A stretch of 6,114 nucleotides of DNA, from NCBI GenBank assembly GCA_903922545.1, contig CAIXUE010000182.1:1-6114 (forward strand), written 5' to 3'. This document shows, piece after piece, positions 1 through 5,220 of this stretch. The notes under the pieces are model-generated. The model ran no database searches. It saw nothing but the letters and a program-made list of their open reading frames with translations, and had not been told where the DNA came from. Position 1 is the first letter of the stretch. Every line of letters begins with the position of its first letter. Source of the DNA: an uncultured Alphaproteobacteria bacterium. Its GTDB lineage: Bacteria; Pseudomonadota; Alphaproteobacteria; Micropepsales; Micropepsaceae. The translations under genes and the position numbers were made by a program.

Positions 1-125
1 GCTTCCACCTTGGTGCCCGACAGAACAACTGCCGCGCCCTGCGCGTGCAGCGACCTTGCGATCGCGCCACCAATCCCGCCGGAGGCGCCGGTTACCAAAG
101 CTGTCTTGCCTGTAAGGTCGAACAT
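1..125 (-). CDS. fabG: 3-oxoacyl-ACP reductase FabG, N-terminal fragment (cut by window edge)
   Basis: Reads [20 protein letters not shown] and on to the window edge, 41 full codons. TGASGGIG at residues 12-19 is the glycine-rich NAD(P)-binding loop of short-chain dehydrogenases, and a second Rossmann strand (AAVVLSGT, about residues 31-38) follows. FabG reduces 3-ketoacyl-ACP with NADPH in the cytoplasmic type II fatty acid cycle. The ATG at 123-125 is preceded by AAGGAAG (131-137, minus strand) at 5-nt spacing, which settles the start. The gene lies 57 nt downstream of fabD on the same strand, the usual fabD-fabG order, and that context supports FabG over another short-chain dehydrogenase. 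The catalytic Ser-Tyr-Lys residues lie outside the window, so the assignment rests on the N-terminus and the neighbour. Confidence 0.85.
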   Translation of the reverse strand, partial: MFDLTGKTALVTGASGGIGGAIARSLHAQGAAVVLSGTKVE

Positions 126-146
126 TCGATCTTCCTTTTTAAACTC

Positions 147-173
147 CTCACCCTGAGCCCGTCGAAGGGTGAG
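147..173. repeat. Short palindrome in the fabD-fabG gap
   Basis: CTCACCCT (147-154) and AGGGTGAG (166-173) are perfect 8-base inverted arms around an 11-base loop (155-165). The element begins 10 bases beyond the end of fabD and about 10 bases before the fabG ribosome binding site, so it is transcribed in the fabD-fabG message. Neither side carries a T-run, so it is not a canonical intrinsic terminator. The sequence resembles short dispersed palindromes that I recall as frequent between genes in alphaproteobacteria; copy number cannot be tested here. It may be a REP-like element or an mRNA-stabilising hairpin. Confidence 0.6.
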
Positions 174-182
174 AACACAGTC

Positions 183-1124
183 TTATAGTGTCTTGGCAAA
201 CGCCTCAATTTCGGCAGGCGTATCCAGCGTGATGGTCTGCAAATCCTTGTCGATGCGCTTGACCATGCCAGTCAGCACCTTGTTGCCGCAGGCCTCAACA
301 GTTGTCTCAACGCCCAGCCCGCGCAGCGCCAGCATGCTTTCGCGCCAACGCACCCTGCCCGTCACCTGCTCCACCAGCAATCGCCGTATCATGTCCGGAT
401 CACCGGCTTCCTGCGCATTCACATTGGCCAGCACCGGCACGGCGGGCGGGCGAATGGTGACCTTGGCCAGCGCTTCGCGCATCGCGTCCGCCGCCGGCTG
501 CATCAAAGGGCAATGAAACGGCGCGGAAACTGAAAGCGGAATCGCGCGCTTGATCCCCAAAGCCTTGGCGATGTCAGGCACGCGCTCCAGCGCGTCTTTC
601 GATCCCGACACCACCACCTGGCCCGGGGCATTGTCATTGGCGACGACACAGACGCCGCCGCCAGCGGCGGCTTCCTTGGCCACCGCTTCGGCCTGTTCGA
701 TATCCGCGCCAATCAACGCGGTCATGGCGCCCTCGCCCACCGGCACCGCCGACTGCATGGCCAGCCCGCGGGTTTTCAAAAGCCGCGCCGCATCCGCCAG
801 CGTGAAAGCGCCCGCCGCCGCCAGCGCGGAATATTCGCCCAGCGAATGTCCCGCCACCAGCCGCGCATGCTTGGCGATATCAAAGCCGCCGCTTTTCAAA
901 ACCGCCATCACCGCCAGGCTCGCCGCCATGATGGCGGGCTGGGCATTTTCGGTCAGGATCAGATCGCTTTCCGGCCCTTCCCACATGATGCGGGACAGTT
1001 TCTGCGACAGCGCGTCATCGACTTCCGCGAACACATCGCGGGCCGGCGCGAAAGCCTCGGCCAGGGCCTTGCCCATGCCGACCGCCTGGCTGCCTTGTCC
1101 GGGAAACAGGAATGCGCGGGTCAT
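183..1124 (-). CDS. fabD: Malonyl-CoA:ACP transacylase FabD
   Basis: A 313-residue protein of normal FabD length. It moves malonate from CoA to acyl carrier protein, supplying the extender unit for fatty acid synthesis in the cytoplasm. The family hallmarks are all present: PGQGSQ at residues 8-13, the nucleophile Ser94 in GHSLGEY (92-98), the carboxylate-binding Arg119 (KTRG), and the catalytic His204 in APFHCPLM (201-208), matching Ser92, Arg117 and His201 of E. coli FabD. The C-terminal glycine turn reads ACGNKVLTG (278-286) where G-x-GKVL is usual, a small variation. I chose the ATG at 1122-1124 because MTRAFLFPGQG is the normal N-terminus; an in-frame TTG at 1161-1163 would add 13 untypical residues and overlap the upstream gene. 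There is no clear Shine-Dalgarno before the ATG. The MFS gene ends 16 bases upstream, so fabD is either read through from it or has a promoter inside its 3' end. fabG follows. Confidence 0.95.
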   Translation of the reverse strand: MTRAFLFPGQGSQAVGMGKALAEAFAPARDVFAEVDDALSQKLSRIMWEGPESDLILTENAQPAIMAASLAVMAVLKSGGFDIAKHARLVAGHSLGEYSALAAAGAFTLADAARLLKTRGLAMQSAVPVGEGAMTALIGADIEQAEAVAKEAAAGGGVCVVANDNAPGQVVVSGSKDALERVPDIAKALGIKRAIPLSVSAPFHCPLMQPAADAMREALAKVTIRPPAVPVLANVNAQEAGDPDMIRRLLVEQVTGRVRWRESMLALRGLGVETTVEACGNKVLTGMVKRIDKDLQTITLDTPAEIEAFAKTL

Positions 1125-1134
1125 TGCGGGGCGA

Positions 1135-1163
1135 GACAAATCAAGAGCGCGCTGGGGAGTCAA
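1135..1163 (-). promoter_or_regulatory. Possible fabD promoter at the end of the MFS gene
   Basis: On the minus strand TTGACT (1158-1163), a 17-base spacer and TTTGTC (1135-1140) resemble a sigma70 promoter with a good -35 and a poor -10. Transcription would start about 4 bases before the fabD ATG, giving a nearly leaderless mRNA. That would fit the missing Shine-Dalgarno. The weak -10 makes this tentative. Confidence 0.2.
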
Positions 1164-2427
1164 GTTTCGGAAAAAACGCCCGCCCGATCATCACCACGCT
1201 GATGGCCGACAGAACCAAAAATCCCGCCAGCACTTCCATGCCGAAGGAATAATTGCCGGTCAGGTCTTTCGCCCACCCCATTAAATAAAGCCCGAAAAAT
1301 CCGCCGGTATTGGAAAAGCTGTTGAGCAGCGCCAGCCCGCTCGCCGCCGCCATGCCCCGCAGGATCGCGGTGGGCAAGGTCCAGAACACCGCCAGCGCGG
1401 CATAGATTCCCGCCGACGCGATGCAGAAAGACAGAATAATCGCCACTGGCCCGTGCAGCAGCGCCGCGCCCGCCAGCCCCACCGCGCCGGCCAGCGCCGA
1501 TCCCGCCACATGCCAGACGCGCTCGCCGAACCGGTCGCTGGAGAGGCCCACCGCCACCATGGCCGCCATCGCCAGCACATAAGGCAGCACGACCAGAAAG
1601 CCGGTCTCCAAATTCGAAAACCCCAGCCCCTTGATCATCAGCGGCATCCACAGGCCCAGCCCATAAAGCGCGATGACGATGGAAAAATCCGGAATGATGA
1701 AAATCCAGATGCGCTTGTCCGCCAGCATTTCCCTGAAACCGTGCAACAGGCCTGCCGGCTCCGCCGCCAGCCGCGCCATCAGCACATCCCGTTCTTCCGC
1801 CGTCAGCCATTTGGCCGCGGCAGGTCCGTCCGGCAGCAGCCACAAAACGCCAACGCCCAGCAGCAATGACGGAATGCCTTCCAGAATGAACATCCATTGC
1901 CAGCCATGCAGCGCGCCTTCAAATCCGAGTAACCAGCCCGAGATCGGCGCGCCGATCACACTGGCCGCCGGCACCGCCGCCAGAAACAGCGCGATGAAGC
2001 GCGCCCGCGTCGCCTGCGGAAACCAATAGGTCATGTAAAGGATCATTCCGGGATAAAGTCCGGCTTCCGCCGCGCCCAGCAAAAAGCGCAAAATATAAAA
2101 AGACCACACGCCCTGGATAAAGGCGCAGGCCATCGAAAGCGCGCCCCAGGTCAGCATGATGCGGCACATCCATGCCCGGGCGCCGACTTTTTCCAGCATC
2201 AGGTTGGAAGGCACCTCGAACAGAAAATAGCCCAGGAAGAAAATCCCCGCGCCCCAGCCATAGATCCTGGCGGAAAAACCCAGATCATGATTCATGGTCA
2301 AGGCGGCAAAGCCGATATTGGTGCGGTCCAGAAAGCTGACCACATACATCAGGCACATGACGGGAATCAGCCGCCAGGCCGCCTTGCGCAAAATCGCGTC
2401 ACTCTCCTGGTTCGCCATTTTCCCCAT
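1141..2427 (-). CDS. MFS transporter, anion:cation symporter (ACS) type
   Basis: A 428-residue inner-membrane carrier with hydrophobic segments fitting 12 helices in two halves, split by a hydrophilic loop at about residues 200-240. ACS-family marks include FLDRTNIGFA (32-41) at the end of helix 1, RFLLGAAEAGLYPG (114-127) in helix 4, GWQWMFILEGIPS (175-187) and the late GNYSFGM (391-397). Members of this family take up organic anions such as tartrate, glucarate, phthalate or nicotinate with protons; the sequence does not tell which substrate applies here, and no catabolic genes lie alongside. Start choice is uncertain: the ATG at 2425-2427 lacks a Shine-Dalgarno, while a second ATG at 2416-2418 (protein MANQESD) has GGGGAAA directly before it, closer than is usual. 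The first TM helix begins after both. The gene sits between rpsF and fabD, which are commonly near neighbours in alphaproteobacteria, so it looks like an insertion into a conserved neighbourhood. Confidence 0.9.
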   Translation of the reverse strand: MGKMANQESDAILRKAAWRLIPVMCLMYVVSFLDRTNIGFAALTMNHDLGFSARIYGWGAGIFFLGYFLFEVPSNLMLEKVGARAWMCRIMLTWGALSMACAFIQGVWSFYILRFLLGAAEAGLYPGMILYMTYWFPQATRARFIALFLAAVPAASVIGAPISGWLLGFEGALHGWQWMFILEGIPSLLLGVGVLWLLPDGPAAAKWLTAEERDVLMARLAAEPAGLLHGFREMLADKRIWIFIIPDFSIVIALYGLGLWMPLMIKGLGFSNLETGFLVVLPYVLAMAAMVAVGLSSDRFGERVWHVAGSALAGAVGLAGAALLHGPVAIILSFCIASAGIYAALAVFWTLPTAILRGMAAASGLALLNSFSNTGGFFGLYLMGWAKDLTGNYSFGMEVLAGFLVLSAISVVMIGRAFFPKLDSPARS

Positions 2428-2433
2428 TCAGAA

Positions 2434-2461
2434 TTGCGGCGCGATTGCGGCGGCCTATGAC
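2434..2461 (+). promoter_or_regulatory. Weak sigma70-like promoter candidate for the small exported-protein gene
   Basis: TTGCGG (2434-2439), a 16-base spacer and TATGAC (2456-2461). Transcription from here would start near 2468 and include the complete hairpin at 2488-2515 in the 5' leader. Both hexamers are imperfect and the region is only 94 bases between divergent genes, so other promoters are possible, including the GGAAC-based one listed next. Confidence 0.25.
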
Positions 2462-2473
2462 CCAAGAAACGCA

Positions 2474-2498
2474 GGAACAAAATTGCCTCTCCTCTGTT
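2474..2498 (+). promoter_or_regulatory. Possible EcfG-type (general stress) promoter
   Basis: GGAAC (2474-2478), 16 bases, then TGTT (2495-2498). This is one base from the alphaproteobacterial EcfG consensus GGAAC-N16/17-CGTT. If used, the transcript would begin around 2505 and would lack the 5' arm of the hairpin, so it is an alternative to the folded-leader model. A one-mismatch hit in a short region may be chance. Confidence 0.25.
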
Positions 2499-2515
2499 TC
2501 ATGACACAGAGGAGA
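2488..2515 (+). promoter_or_regulatory. Hairpin that buries the ribosome binding site of the small gene
   Basis: TCTCCTCTGT (2488-2497) and ACAGAGGAGA (2506-2515) are perfect 10-base inverted arms around an 8-base loop (2498-2505). The 3' arm contains the whole Shine-Dalgarno AGAGGAG (2508-2514), which sits 7 bases before the ATG at 2522. In RNA the 5' arm CUCCUCU imitates the anti-Shine-Dalgarno end of 16S rRNA. The inference is that translation is blocked until the hairpin opens, through temperature, a protein, a small RNA or an upstream event. As DNA the same palindrome could instead be an operator for the divergent MFS and micro-gene promoters. Confidence 0.6.
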
Positions 2516-2521
2516 ACAAAC

Positions 2522-2689
2522 ATGAAAACGCTTGTCGCGTCTGTCTTTGCACTGACCGTTCTTGGCGCCACCCTGGGCGCCACCGCCGCCAATGCCGCCA
2601 TCAACATCGGAATCGGCGTCAACGACCATCCCCATCATCACCGGGTGTGCGAGTTTCGTCACCATCACCGCGTCTGCTTCTGGCGTTAA
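2522..2689 (+). CDS. Small exported His/Cys-repeat protein (55 aa), function unknown
   Basis: MKTLVASVFA starts a clear Sec signal peptide: a lysine near the N-terminus, a hydrophobic core to about residue 20, then an ANA-A cleavage site after residue 25. The mature part is only about 30 residues. It begins AINIGIGVND and ends in two head-to-tail 9-residue units, HHHRVCEFR (38-46) and HHHRVCFWR (47-55), identical at 7 of 9 positions. The 7 histidines and 2 cysteines (C43, C52) suggest periplasmic metal binding or a disulfide; this is inference. Short signal-bearing proteins rich in His, Arg and Cys are common hypothetical genes in alphaproteobacteria, but I know no assigned function. The start is fixed by AGAGGAG at 7-nt spacing and by the signal peptide; upstream in-frame extensions run through the divergent gene's start region and are unlikely. 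The gene is monocistronic, closed by the terminator at 2710-2744, and its ribosome binding site lies in a hairpin. Confidence 0.8.
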   Translation: MKTLVASVFALTVLGATLGATAANAAINIGIGVNDHPHHHRVCEFRHHHRVCFWR

Positions 2690-2709
2690 GCCCCTGGCGG
2701 ATACCAGAT

Positions 2710-2744
2710 AAGGGCGTGGCCATCCGGCCGCGCCCTTGTTTTTT
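2710..2744 (+). terminator. Strong intrinsic terminator after the small exported-protein gene
   Basis: AAGGGCGTGGCC (2710-2721) pairs with GGCCGCGCCCTT (2726-2737) over 12 positions with a single T-G wobble and an ATCC loop, followed by G and six T (2739-2744). It starts 20 bases after the stop codon and separates the micro-gene from the rpsF promoter. Confidence 0.92.
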
Positions 2745-2807
2745 GAGCATTTCCGCCCCTTTTCGCCCATTTGCGGGCTTTTGCCCGCGCTTTGCCTGGG
2801 CTTTGCC

Positions 2808-2836
2808 TTGCTTGGCCCCCCGCTTTCCCCTATATC
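2808..2836 (+). promoter_or_regulatory. Sigma70-type promoter of the rpsF-rpsR-rplI operon
   Basis: TTGCTT (2808-2813), a spacer of exactly 17 bases and TATATC (2831-2836). Transcription would start near 2843, leaving a leader of about 140 bases before the rpsF ATG. The stretch 2745-2807 before it holds no gene. It is rich in TTTGC and CGCCC words and has a small inverted repeat, GCGGGC-TTTT-GCCCGC (2773-2788), without a T-run after it. Confidence 0.65.
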
Positions 2837-2899
2837 GCGCGCCTTCAAACGGCTGCGGTCGTCAGACGCCCCTACTTCATTCCTGAAGATTGGGGGTAT

Positions 2900-2951
2900 G
2901 CGCATGGTGCGCGGGTCCGGCGAGCCGAAGCGAAGATCGGCTGTCCGGCCC
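2900..2951 (+). promoter_or_regulatory. Structured rpsF leader, candidate S6:S18 autoregulatory element
   Basis: Two adjoining hairpins can form in the leader. The first is GCGCA-TGG-TGCGC (2900-2912), 5 bp with a three-base loop. The second is longer: AGCCGA (2923-2928) pairs with TCGGCT (2937-2942) around an 8-base loop, and below it GGGTCCGGC (2913-2921) pairs with GTCCGGCCC (2943-2951) with one C-C mismatch, two wobbles and a bulged G2922. Leaders of rpsF in many bacteria carry a motif bound by the S6:S18 complex with a CCG in a bulge. A CCG lies at the mismatch here (2917-2919; also 2945-2947). Whether this is that motif needs a covariance search. Confidence 0.4.
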
Positions 2952-2984
2952 TTCCCGCTCCGCAACCAAAGACAAGGAACGGAC

Positions 2985-3350
2985 ATGGCTCTTTACGAGC
3001 ATCTCCTGATCGCGCGCCAGGATATCAGCGCCCAGCAGGTGGACGCGCTTGCGACCCACCTCAAGACCATCGTCGAAGGCAATGGCGGCAAGGTCGAGAA
3101 GCAGGAATATTGGGGCCTGCGCGGCCTCGCTTACCGCATCAAGAAAAACCGCAAGGGCCATTATGTGCTCCTGAACATCAACGCGCCCTCCGGCGCGGTG
3201 GTGGAACTGGAGCGTCAGCTCAAGATCAACGAAGACGTGCTGCGCTATCTCACCGTGAAGGTGGATCAGTTCGACGTTTCGTCCAGCAAGAATCGCCGTG
3301 ATGACGCCAAGCCCGAAGGCGAAGCGGTCGTTGAGGAGGCCGTGATATGA
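2985..3350 (+). CDS. rpsF: 30S ribosomal protein S6
   Basis: A 121-residue protein starting [15 protein letters not shown], the canonical alphaproteobacterial S6 start. The core strand-helix segment [20 protein letters not shown] (43-62) and [19 protein letters not shown] (76-94) are typical. S6 binds S18 and the 16S rRNA central domain in the small-subunit platform. Residues 99-121 form a charged, probably disordered tail. AAGGAA (2974-2979) precedes the ATG at the right distance. The frame stays open upstream, including an in-frame ATG at 2904, but that extension lies in the structured leader and is not S6-like. The stop overlaps the rpsR start by 4 bases (ATGA), so the two are probably translationally coupled. 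Confidence 0.97.
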   Translation: MALYEHLLIARQDISAQQVDALATHLKTIVEGNGGKVEKQEYWGLRGLAYRIKKNRKGHYVLLNINAPSGAVVELERQLKINEDVLRYLTVKVDQFDVSSSKNRRDDAKPEGEAVVEEAVI

Positions 3351-3682
3351 GTTTTGGTGGCAATCGTGATGGCGGCGGACGCGGCGGCGACCGCGGTGGT
3401 GACCGGGGCGGCGAGCGCGGTGGTGACCGCGGCGAACGCGGCGGCGACCGCGACGGCGCGCGCCGGCCTTTCTTCCGGCGCAAGAAGACCGACCCGTTCT
3501 CAGGCGCCAATGCGCCCAAGATCGACTACAAGGATGTGAAGCTGCTGCAGCGCTATATTTCCGAGCGCGGCAAGATCGTGCCCAGCCGCATCACCGCCGT
3601 GTCCAACAAGAACCAGCGTCAGTTGGCGAACGCGATCAAGCGCGCCCGCTTCATGGCGCTGCTTCCCTATGTCGTGAAGTAA
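3347..3682 (+). CDS. rpsR: 30S ribosomal protein S18 with Gly-Arg-Asp repeat N-terminal extension
   Basis: The protein is 111 residues, longer than the usual 75-90. Residues 40-111 are a normal S18 core: RRPFFRRKK (39-47), then [20 protein letters not shown] (50-69), [15 protein letters not shown] (71-85) and the C-terminal [16 protein letters not shown] (96-111). S18 pairs with S6 on the 30S platform near the mRNA exit. Residues 1-38 are an extension made of GGDR/GGER units, which are likely disordered and may contact RNA. The position where many S18 proteins have a cysteine before PF reads Asp49 here. The start is supported by GAGGAGG (3333-3339) with 7-nt spacing, located inside the end of rpsF, and by the ATGA overlap. 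An internal start could not use a comparable ribosome binding site, so the extension is probably made. rplI follows after 10 bases. Confidence 0.95.
   Translation: MSFGGNRDGGGRGGDRGGDRGGERGGDRGERGGDRDGARRPFFRRKKTDPFSGANAPKIDYKDVKLLQRYISERGKIVPSRITAVSNKNQRQLANAIKRARFMALLPYVVK
3383..3451 (+). repeat. 12-bp period coding repeat in rpsR (GGDR/GGER units)
   Basis: 69 bases encoding six successive units: [23 protein letters not shown]. Unit DNA alternates GGCGGCGACCGC and GGTGGTGACCGC-like copies, with one unit short by a codon. The repeat could expand or contract by slippage without shifting the frame. Confidence 0.9.
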
Positions 3683-3692
3683 GGGGGCGGCC

Positions 3693-4289
3693 ATGCAAGT
3701 CATTTTGCTCGAACGCGTCGAAAAGCTGGGCCAGATGGGCGATGAGGTCAAAGTCAAGGATGGCTTTGCCCGCAACTTCCTTCTGCCCAAGAAGAAAGCC
3801 CTGCGCGCCACCAAGGCGAACCGGGAATATTTCCAGACCCAGAAGGTCAAGCTCGAAGCCCACAATCTGGAGCGTAAAAAGGAAGCCGATGCCGTCGCGA
3901 AAAAGCTGGAAGGCCAGACCTTCCTGCTGATCCGCCAGGCCGGCGACCGTGGCCAGCTTTACGGCTCGGTCACGCCCCGCGACGTCGCCCAGGCGATGGA
4001 CGACAAGGGCTTCCACATTGACCGCCACCAGGTGAACATCTCGCTGGCGATCAAGACCATCGGCCTCTTCAAGCTGCCGGTTGTCCTGCATCCCGAGGTC
4101 AAGGTGAACATCACCATCAACGTCGCCCGCAGCGAGGACGAAGCCCAGCGCCAGGCGCGCGGCGAAGACGTCCTGGCCGAACGCACCGATCAGGAAGAAG
4201 CGGTCATCGCCGCCGAAGAACTGTTCGAAGAAGGCGCCGGTCCCAAGACGGATGGCGAAGCCAGCGAAGAAGAACCCGCCGAAGCTTAA
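3693..4289 (+). CDS. rplI: 50S ribosomal protein L9
   Basis: 198 residues: starts [20 protein letters not shown] and carries the L9 signature [20 protein letters not shown] (13-32), which makes up the N-terminal 23S rRNA-binding domain. A long connecting helix (about 40-75) leads to the C-terminal domain (about 76-147, with [16 protein letters not shown] at 87-102). E. coli L9 has 149 residues; the extra 50 here are an acidic, Glu/Ala-rich tail, as is usual for alphaproteobacteria. AAGGGGG (3681-3687) overlaps the rpsR stop and gives a close ribosome binding site. Some alphaproteobacteria have a DUF2232 membrane protein between rpsR and rplI; none is present here. A terminator follows 20 bases after the stop. 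Confidence 0.97.
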   Translation: MQVILLERVEKLGQMGDEVKVKDGFARNFLLPKKKALRATKANREYFQTQKVKLEAHNLERKKEADAVAKKLEGQTFLLIRQAGDRGQLYGSVTPRDVAQAMDDKGFHIDRHQVNISLAIKTIGLFKLPVVLHPEVKVNITINVARSEDEAQRQARGEDVLAERTDQEEAVIAAEELFEEGAGPKTDGEASEEEPAEA

Positions 4290-4308
4290 ATCTCTCGGCA
4301 ATCCCAAT

Positions 4309-4339
4309 AAAAAAGGCCCGGAGCAATCCGGGCCTTTTT
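4309..4339. terminator. Bidirectional intrinsic terminator between convergent operons
   Basis: GGCCCGG (4315-4321) and CCGGGCC (4328-4334) form a 7-bp GC stem with a 6-base loop, flanked by six A (4309-4314) and five T (4335-4339). Read from the left it ends the rpsF-rpsR-rplI message; read from the right the A-run becomes a T-run and ends the four-gene operon whose last stop is at 4359-4361. Confidence 0.93.
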
Positions 4340-4358
4340 CTTTGTTCGCGCTTCTGTA

Positions 4359-4721
4359 TCAGCCGCCGGGGATGGGCATCACCGGCATCACTTCCACCCG
4401 GTCGCCGGGGAAGATGCTGAAATGGGGATGGTTCTCGAACAGCTTGGCGGCGGCTTCGTGCGAGGCTGCCTTGATCACCATGAAAGCGCCGATCTGGTTG
4501 CTGATATCGGCGATGCCGCTTTCGGAAATCGCCTTGGTCTTGCCCACCGGCCCGCCCATGGTGCCGACGGCGGCCTGGTTCTTGATGACCCAGGCTTTCC
4601 AGCCGGCAATGCCCGCCTGTTCCTTGGCCTTGCGCTCGGCTTCGGGAAGCGCGTCCCAGGCCTTGCGCTTGGCGCTGTCCTTGCTGCCGACAAACACGGC
4701 CAGATAACTTTCATCGCTCAT
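4359..4721 (-). CDS. YCII/DGPF-like domain protein
   Basis: 120 residues of the small ferredoxin-fold-like YCII-related (DGPF) type. The recognisable segments are GGPVGKTKAI (56-65) at the place of the DGPF motif, QIGAFMVIKAASHEAAAKLF (76-95) and FENHPHFSIFPGDRVEVMPV (95-114), which has the family's closing VE-v-P-v strand. Biochemical roles are largely unknown; some members have dehalogenase-like or hydrolase activity. In other genomes DGPF proteins are often paired with ECF sigma factors; here the gene is last in an ArsR-led operon, 23 bases after the SRPBCC gene. AGAGGA on the minus strand, 7 bases before the ATG at 4719-4721, supports the start. It ends close to the shared terminator. Confidence 0.8.
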   Translation of the reverse strand: MSDESYLAVFVGSKDSAKRKAWDALPEAERKAKEQAGIAGWKAWVIKNQAAVGTMGGPVGKTKAISESGIADISNQIGAFMVIKAASHEAAAKLFENHPHFSIFPGDRVEVMPVMPIPGG

Positions 4722-4744
4722 GGATTTTTCCTCTTATTGATGGC

Positions 4745-5218
4745 TCAGCCTCCCACGGATTTGCCCAAATGGTCCATCAGGAAATTGGTGCCATGCTCAC
4801 GGCTGCCATTATCGTCATAACCATCCAGGAAATCGCCGCGCTCGGTCACCACCAGCTTGGTGCCGGCGCCTTCGGGGCGAATTTCAATCACCGCCTGTGA
4901 CACCGAAATCTTTTTGCCGTCCAGATGCATCACATAAGAATAGATGATCCGCCCCGGCTCCTGGCCCTTTGGCGGCACGATATCGTGATAGGTGGCGTCA
5001 AACACCGACACCGTGCCCGTGCCATGGCGGCCGGCGACATGCTCATGCCCGCCTTCGCGAAAATCGAAACGCTTTTCCAAAAGCTCCCACCCGCCGGGGC
5101 CGCCGAACCATCTGGCCTTGGCCTTCTCATCGGCGAAGGCGTTGAAAACCTTTTCCGGCGGATGCGGCCAATTGCGGGTTACGGTGAAACTGCCATGAAC
5201 GACATTGCGCGCGGCCAT
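4745..5218 (-). CDS. SRPBCC (AHSA1/START-like) domain protein
   Basis: A 157-residue single-domain protein of the AHSA1-like branch of the SRPBCC superfamily, a helix-grip fold with a deep hydrophobic cavity. Visible marks are HPPEKVFNAFADEKAKARWF (19-38), KRFDFREGG (49-57), GTVSVFDATYHDIVP (68-82), IIYSYVMHLDGKK (91-103) and GTKLVVTERGDF (119-130) before a closing helix at about 138-153. The ligand is unknown. I chose the ATG at 5216-5218; a TTG two codons earlier overlaps the preceding stop. The gap to the preceding gene is 2 bases, so the two are almost certainly cotranscribed and probably coupled. SRPBCC genes paired with ArsR-type repressors are a familiar arrangement in alphaproteobacteria and actinobacteria, which supports the operon reading. 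Confidence 0.88.
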   Translation of the reverse strand: MAARNVVHGSFTVTRNWPHPPEKVFNAFADEKAKARWFGGPGGWELLEKRFDFREGGHEHVAGRHGTGTVSVFDATYHDIVPPKGQEPGRIIYSYVMHLDGKKISVSQAVIEIRPEGAGTKLVVTERGDFLDGYDDNGSREHGTNFLMDHLGKSVGG

Positions 5219-5220
5219 GA

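Noticed and set aside
550..1284. Long open frame (244 codons) on the plus strand opposite fabD
   Set aside because: It is antisense to a clear FabD, has no recognisable domain, and results from GC-rich codon structure.
2294..2521. Longer reading of the small exported-protein gene
   Set aside because: It would overlap the divergent MFS gene and destroy the signal peptide; the ribosome binding site and signal sequence fix the start at 2522.
2773..2788. GCGGGC-TTTT-GCCCGC inverted repeat as a second terminator
   Set aside because: The stem is only 6 bp and no T-run follows; the real terminator is at 2710-2744.
2647..2886. 79-codon frame across the terminator and rpsF promoter
   Set aside because: It runs through a strong terminator and a promoter, has low-complexity content and no ribosome binding site.
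2904..2984. In-frame ATG that would give S6 a 27-residue N-terminal extension
   Set aside because: MALYEH at 2985 is the canonical S6 start with its own ribosome binding site; the extension falls in the structured leader.
3651..4307. Long open frame (218 codons) on the minus strand opposite rplI
   Set aside because: It is fully antisense to L9 and has a repetitive Leu/Gly/Phe composition typical of shadow frames.
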